Part shown: one piece after another, positions 30,140 through 33,391 of the stretch
How positions within the stretch are numbered: the first letter of the stretch is position 1
Layout: each line of letters starts with the position of its first letter
DNA from: Ignavibacteriales bacterium
GTDB taxonomy: Bacteria > Bacteroidota > Ignavibacteria > Ignavibacteriales > Melioribacteraceae
Assembly (NCBI GenBank): GCA_016936095.1
Contig: JAFGPR010000146.1
Coordinates: 1 to 33,391, forward strand
DNA: 33,391 nt
Direction: 5' to 3'
Position numbers and translations under genes: made by a program
The notes under the pieces: model-generated
The model's database searches: none
Told to the model about the DNA's origin: nothing
The model's input: the letters and a program-made list of their open reading frames with translations, nothing else

Positions 30140-30355
30140 TTATTTTTCTATAATTGCTTCAACAGCACAAGTAGGAATGCATGTTTTGCATTCAGTGCAC
30201 AAATCAGGAACAATAAAAGTAAAATCTTGTGACAGAGGAGGGTGCATTTCACCATTAAAATTATACTCTTCGCCTGCAGCAAAAATTGCACCTTCTGGAC
30301 ATTCATCTATGCATGCTCCACAATTGATGCATTCTTCCGTGATTACAATAGCCAT
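30140..30355 (-). CDS. 2[4Fe-4S] ferredoxin
   Basis: CINCGACIDECPEGAI and CTECKTCIPTCAVEAI cluster motifs. Confidence 0.94.
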   Translation of the reverse strand: MAIVITEECINCGACIDECPEGAIFAAGEEYNFNGEMHPPLSQDFTFIVPDLCTECKTCIPTCAVEAIIEK

Positions 30356-30463
30356 ATTTTTCTCCGTTTTATTGTTAAAGTTAAAATTGAACTATGTTAA
30401 TTTATTGATTTAATAATTAAATTCAAAATAGAATTTTATTGTCTGAATTAAACAAATAAATTT

Positions 30464-31192
30464 TTATTTTATGTTACTCAAAATTAAATATATTGACAGT
30501 AAAAACAAAATAATAAGAATAATTTTATCATAAATTTCTGTTCGTATTCTGGTAAAAAAGAAACTTCCGATTATTATTCCCATAATCACTACTGGAATTG
30601 ACTTAACGAAATCCCAAAATACATTTTTTGTCGTAAGACCTGTAAAGAAATGAATGCTTACAATAAAAAAAGATAGAACAATAAAATATCCTGTGATTTG
30701 AGCTTTCTTAAAAACCTTGTCATAATCGTTCATCGCGAAATAAATAATTACTGGTGGACCGCTTGTATTAAAGGCACCACCTAATAATCCCGAGAAAAAA
30801 CCAGATATATAAGCATACTTCGAATTTACTTTTGTTGAATTTATCTTGATTAGTGTTTTGTAAATTACAAATGTAAGAAGAATTATACCAAGAGATATTT
30901 TTATTATTTCTGGACTTGCTTTTGCAAGGAAAAACACACCCAATGGCACACCAATAATTGCACCCAAGAAAATCTCTTTCAACTCAGAAAATTTTATGTT
31001 TTTTCTAAATTCAATAAATAAAGCAAAATTTACAATAAATCCACACAAAGCACCAAGAGGTATAGCATGCTTAACAGGAAGAAAAATAGTCAGAACCGGA
31101 ATTGAAATTATTGCAAATCCAAATCCTGTTAAACTTTGAACAAACGATGCCAAAAAAAATACGAACAAAATTAATATAAATTCTAAGTTCAC
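30464..31192 (-). CDS. TauE/SafE-family sulfite exporter-like permease
   Basis: ASFVQSLTGFGFAIISIPVL, GFFSGLLGGAFNTSGPPVIIYFA; multiple TM segments. Confidence 0.9.
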   Translation of the reverse strand: MNLEFILILFVFFLASFVQSLTGFGFAIISIPVLTIFLPVKHAIPLGALCGFIVNFALFIEFRKNIKFSELKEIFLGAIIGVPLGVFFLAKASPEIIKISLGIILLTFVIYKTLIKINSTKVNSKYAYISGFFSGLLGGAFNTSGPPVIIYFAMNDYDKVFKKAQITGYFIVLSFFIVSIHFFTGLTTKNVFWDFVKSIPVVIMGIIIGSFFFTRIRTEIYDKIILIILFLLSIYLILSNIK

Positions 31193-31216
31193 TAATAATG
31201 ATAGATTGTTAAAAAA

Positions 31217-32545
31217 TTATACCTGAAGATTTTTCTTAGCATCAATTTTTTTTATAACAATTTTAAATACAAAAAGTGCTATTGCTGCCAATAAACCAAT
31301 CCCGACAAAATAATACCAGATATAGTGAGCGTCAGCATAGTATGCCATTCTCTGTACTTCAGTTAATCCTGCCGGTAACGTTGTAGGATCGGGACAATAA
31401 GAATCAAGTAAAAATCCCGACATTACAAAACCAATAATATATGAGAAGAAAGAATGTAGATGACTAAAACCCATATATAAACCTTCTTCACCTTTTGGTG
31501 CTTGTAAAGAAAAATATTCAAGAAATCTTGGCGAAATAAAACATTCTGCTAATCCCTGCAATGCGATACCAACAATCATCATAAATGTTAATGGATGCAT
31601 ATTAAAAAGTCCAAAAACATTAATTGCTTGACTACCCAATATATTACTAAACGCCATTGCTAATGCTGATAAAGGCATAATTAACATACCAACAAAAATT
31701 GAATTAACTGCTTGCTTCTTTCTCATCAATTGAGTAATTAACACGACAAATATTACCACGACAAGAGGATTAACATTAGCTAACCATTCAGGTTTTGCTT
31801 CTTCACCTTGAAGACGAATTACGAATTTTGGCATTGTAGCATATAGCTGACCCTGAATTAACCAAAATCCTGACACAATAAGTGTTAATGCAATTAATCT
31901 TCCCTTTGTAAAAATTCTAACCAAACCTTCCCATACTTCTTTCAATGATTTTCCTTTTGTATCTTCTTTTACGTCTTTAAAAACAAATAGTGCAAATAAT
32001 AATGCAAGAAATGCCATCCCAGAAGAGAAAAAATTAACGTGCTCAAGTCCTAGTCCTTGTCGAATATATGGAACAACCGTTTTACCACTAAAGGCACCAA
32101 TATTTACAACCCAGTAGAATAATGAAAAACCTCGCGCCCTATTAATTTCATTTGTTGTTTTAGCAACGGTTCCTGTAATCAACGGTTTAATAAATGATGC
32201 GCCAACCATTAAGATTATTAATAGAATTATTACCATTAATTTCGTTGTAAAAATTCCCAAGAAAAAATATCCGATCGTCAGTAAACCAAAGGCAATAATT
32301 AATCCGTTTTTAAATCCTATCTTGTCTACAAATGTGCCCGAAAATGGAGGAAAGAAATATACTCCTGCAGAAAAAACACCTGCAATAATACCTGTTTCTA
32401 TGTCGGTAAATCCGACAATATCAGTTAAATAAAGTGTAAGAACGATAAAAAATCCGTAATAAGCAGCACGTTCCATTAATTCCATCGCATTTGCAATCCA
32501 AAAACGAGACGGAAACTTCCACGATGTTGGTTGTGTGTTCTCCAT
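31217..32545 (-). CDS. MFS transporter (POT-like)
   Basis: FWIANAMELMERAAYYGFFIVLTLYLTDIVGF, GTFVDKIGFKNGLI; about 12 TM segments. Confidence 0.85.
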   Translation of the reverse strand: MENTQPTSWKFPSRFWIANAMELMERAAYYGFFIVLTLYLTDIVGFTDIETGIIAGVFSAGVYFFPPFSGTFVDKIGFKNGLIIAFGLLTIGYFFLGIFTTKLMVIILLIILMVGASFIKPLITGTVAKTTNEINRARGFSLFYWVVNIGAFSGKTVVPYIRQGLGLEHVNFFSSGMAFLALLFALFVFKDVKEDTKGKSLKEVWEGLVRIFTKGRLIALTLIVSGFWLIQGQLYATMPKFVIRLQGEEAKPEWLANVNPLVVVIFVVLITQLMRKKQAVNSIFVGMLIMPLSALAMAFSNILGSQAINVFGLFNMHPLTFMMIVGIALQGLAECFISPRFLEYFSLQAPKGEEGLYMGFSHLHSFFSYIIGFVMSGFLLDSYCPDPTTLPAGLTEVQRMAYYADAHYIWYYFVGIGLLAAIALFVFKIVIKKIDAKKNLQV

Positions 32546-32562
32546 TTAGTTCCTTTATTAAA

Positions 32563-33391
32563 TTATTCGATTATTGAATTATAGATTAAACCTTCTTTTT
32601 GTTCGATATCATAAACATAACCATTGACAACTATGTATCGTATCTCATCCTTTTCTTTAATAATAAAATTAGCGGAGCTACCAATTTTTATTTCCTCATC
32701 TTTATTTTTATCTTTTGTTATTATATTTATCGGTAATTTAGTGCATCTTTCTTTAGTAGTGAAATTATTTACTTTTACTGAAGTGTAACCTTGTTCATAT
32801 AATTTTTCATAATCTAATTTTTCCACATCTTCAATTGAATTGATTTCACTTAAATATATCTTGCCGGGAAATATTTTCATCGTATCACAGTCAAGTTCAT
32901 CATAACCAAAAAAAGGGGTAAGGTCTCCTATGTCTTGTACTCTGCCGATAAAATTTATTTCTTGTTTATCTTGAAAAATATTTTCTGTCCTATAAATACC
33001 AATATCAACTAATATATCCCGTCCATCCTTTTCCATGGTAACATTTCTCAATAGCAGATCAAATGCCCGCCTTTCGTTTTCTGGTATATTAAAGTAAGTT
33101 TGTATATCTGATGTTTTATAACATTCGTTTGATATAGATTGAAATGCCGAAAGCAATGCAACAAAATTTATTTTTCTAAGGAATTGTTTTTCGAAATCAT
33201 TTTTCCATCCACCGGTTTCAATTAAAACTGAACTCGTTCCCCACTTTATCATATTGTCACCAAATGCTCTCGGCTCGAAATCGTCATTGTATTTAGCAAT
33301 GTATCCAGGAATAAATTGTGAAAGTTCTTCAAATAAACAGGAAATTAATTTCATTGTCCTTTCTCTGACATCGTTGATATCTTTTTCATAA
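32563..33391 (-). CDS. C-terminal part of a probable M14-type zinc carboxypeptidase, N-terminus beyond right window edge
   Basis: Reading frame stays open to the window edge (YEKDINDVRERT before the called ATG). PRAFGDNMIKWGTSSVLIETGGW resembles the end of M14 catalytic domains; catalytic zinc motif not in window. Confidence 0.5.
   Translation of the reverse strand, partial: YEKDINDVRERTMKLISCLFEELSQFIPGYIAKYNDDFEPRAFGDNMIKWGTSSVLIETGGWKNDFEKQFLRKINFVALLSAFQSISNECYKTSDIQTYFNIPENERRAFDLLLRNVTMEKDGRDILVDIGIYRTENIFQDKQEINFIGRVQDIGDLTPFFGYDELDCDTMKIFPGKIYLSEINSIEDVEKLDYEKLYEQGYTSVKVNNFTTKERCTKLPINIITKDKNKDEEIKIGSSANFIIKEKDEIRYIVVNGYVYDIEQKEGLIYNSIIE

Overview
This 33.4 kb AT-rich chromosomal window looks like Bacteroidota/Chlorobiota/Ignavibacteria-type DNA (inferred from protein character and TAnnTTTG promoter-like motifs). 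It is mostly housekeeping and ordinary accessory genes. Left half: the 3' end of pckA; a minus-strand operon (ClC channel - lipoprotein - NfeD - SPFH/OB-fold chimera - flotillin); PPK2; a lipoprotein; a secreted methyltransferase-like protein; a solitary beta-class DNA methyltransferase; a MOP/MATE-like membrane protein; a two-component system divergent from a secreted repeat protein; two SAM methyltransferases with a KaiC-like ATPase; and an ankyrin-repeat gene. Right half: dnaN-recF-dciA(DUF721)-gyrB-gyrA without dnaA, a trans-sulfuration PLP enzyme, an SPFH/stomatin protein, proC, thioredoxin, ferredoxin, a TauE/SafE permease, an MFS transporter, and a C-terminal M14-peptidase-like fragment at the right edge. 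The most unusual item is a 248-aa protein at 2124..2870. It joins the N-terminal SPFH half of the adjacent flotillin to the C-terminal OB-fold of the adjacent NfeD, and its position is what a tandem NfeD-flotillin duplication followed by an internal deletion would leave. Other leads: four TTAAC repeats in helical phase between the two-component system and the repeat protein, a KaiC-like ATPase with a GKP P-loop, a candidate origin region upstream of dnaN, a 56-aa membrane micro-ORF absent from the ORF track, and a nested inverted repeat after the ankyrin gene. No CRISPR array, rRNA, tRNA or clear transposase was seen.
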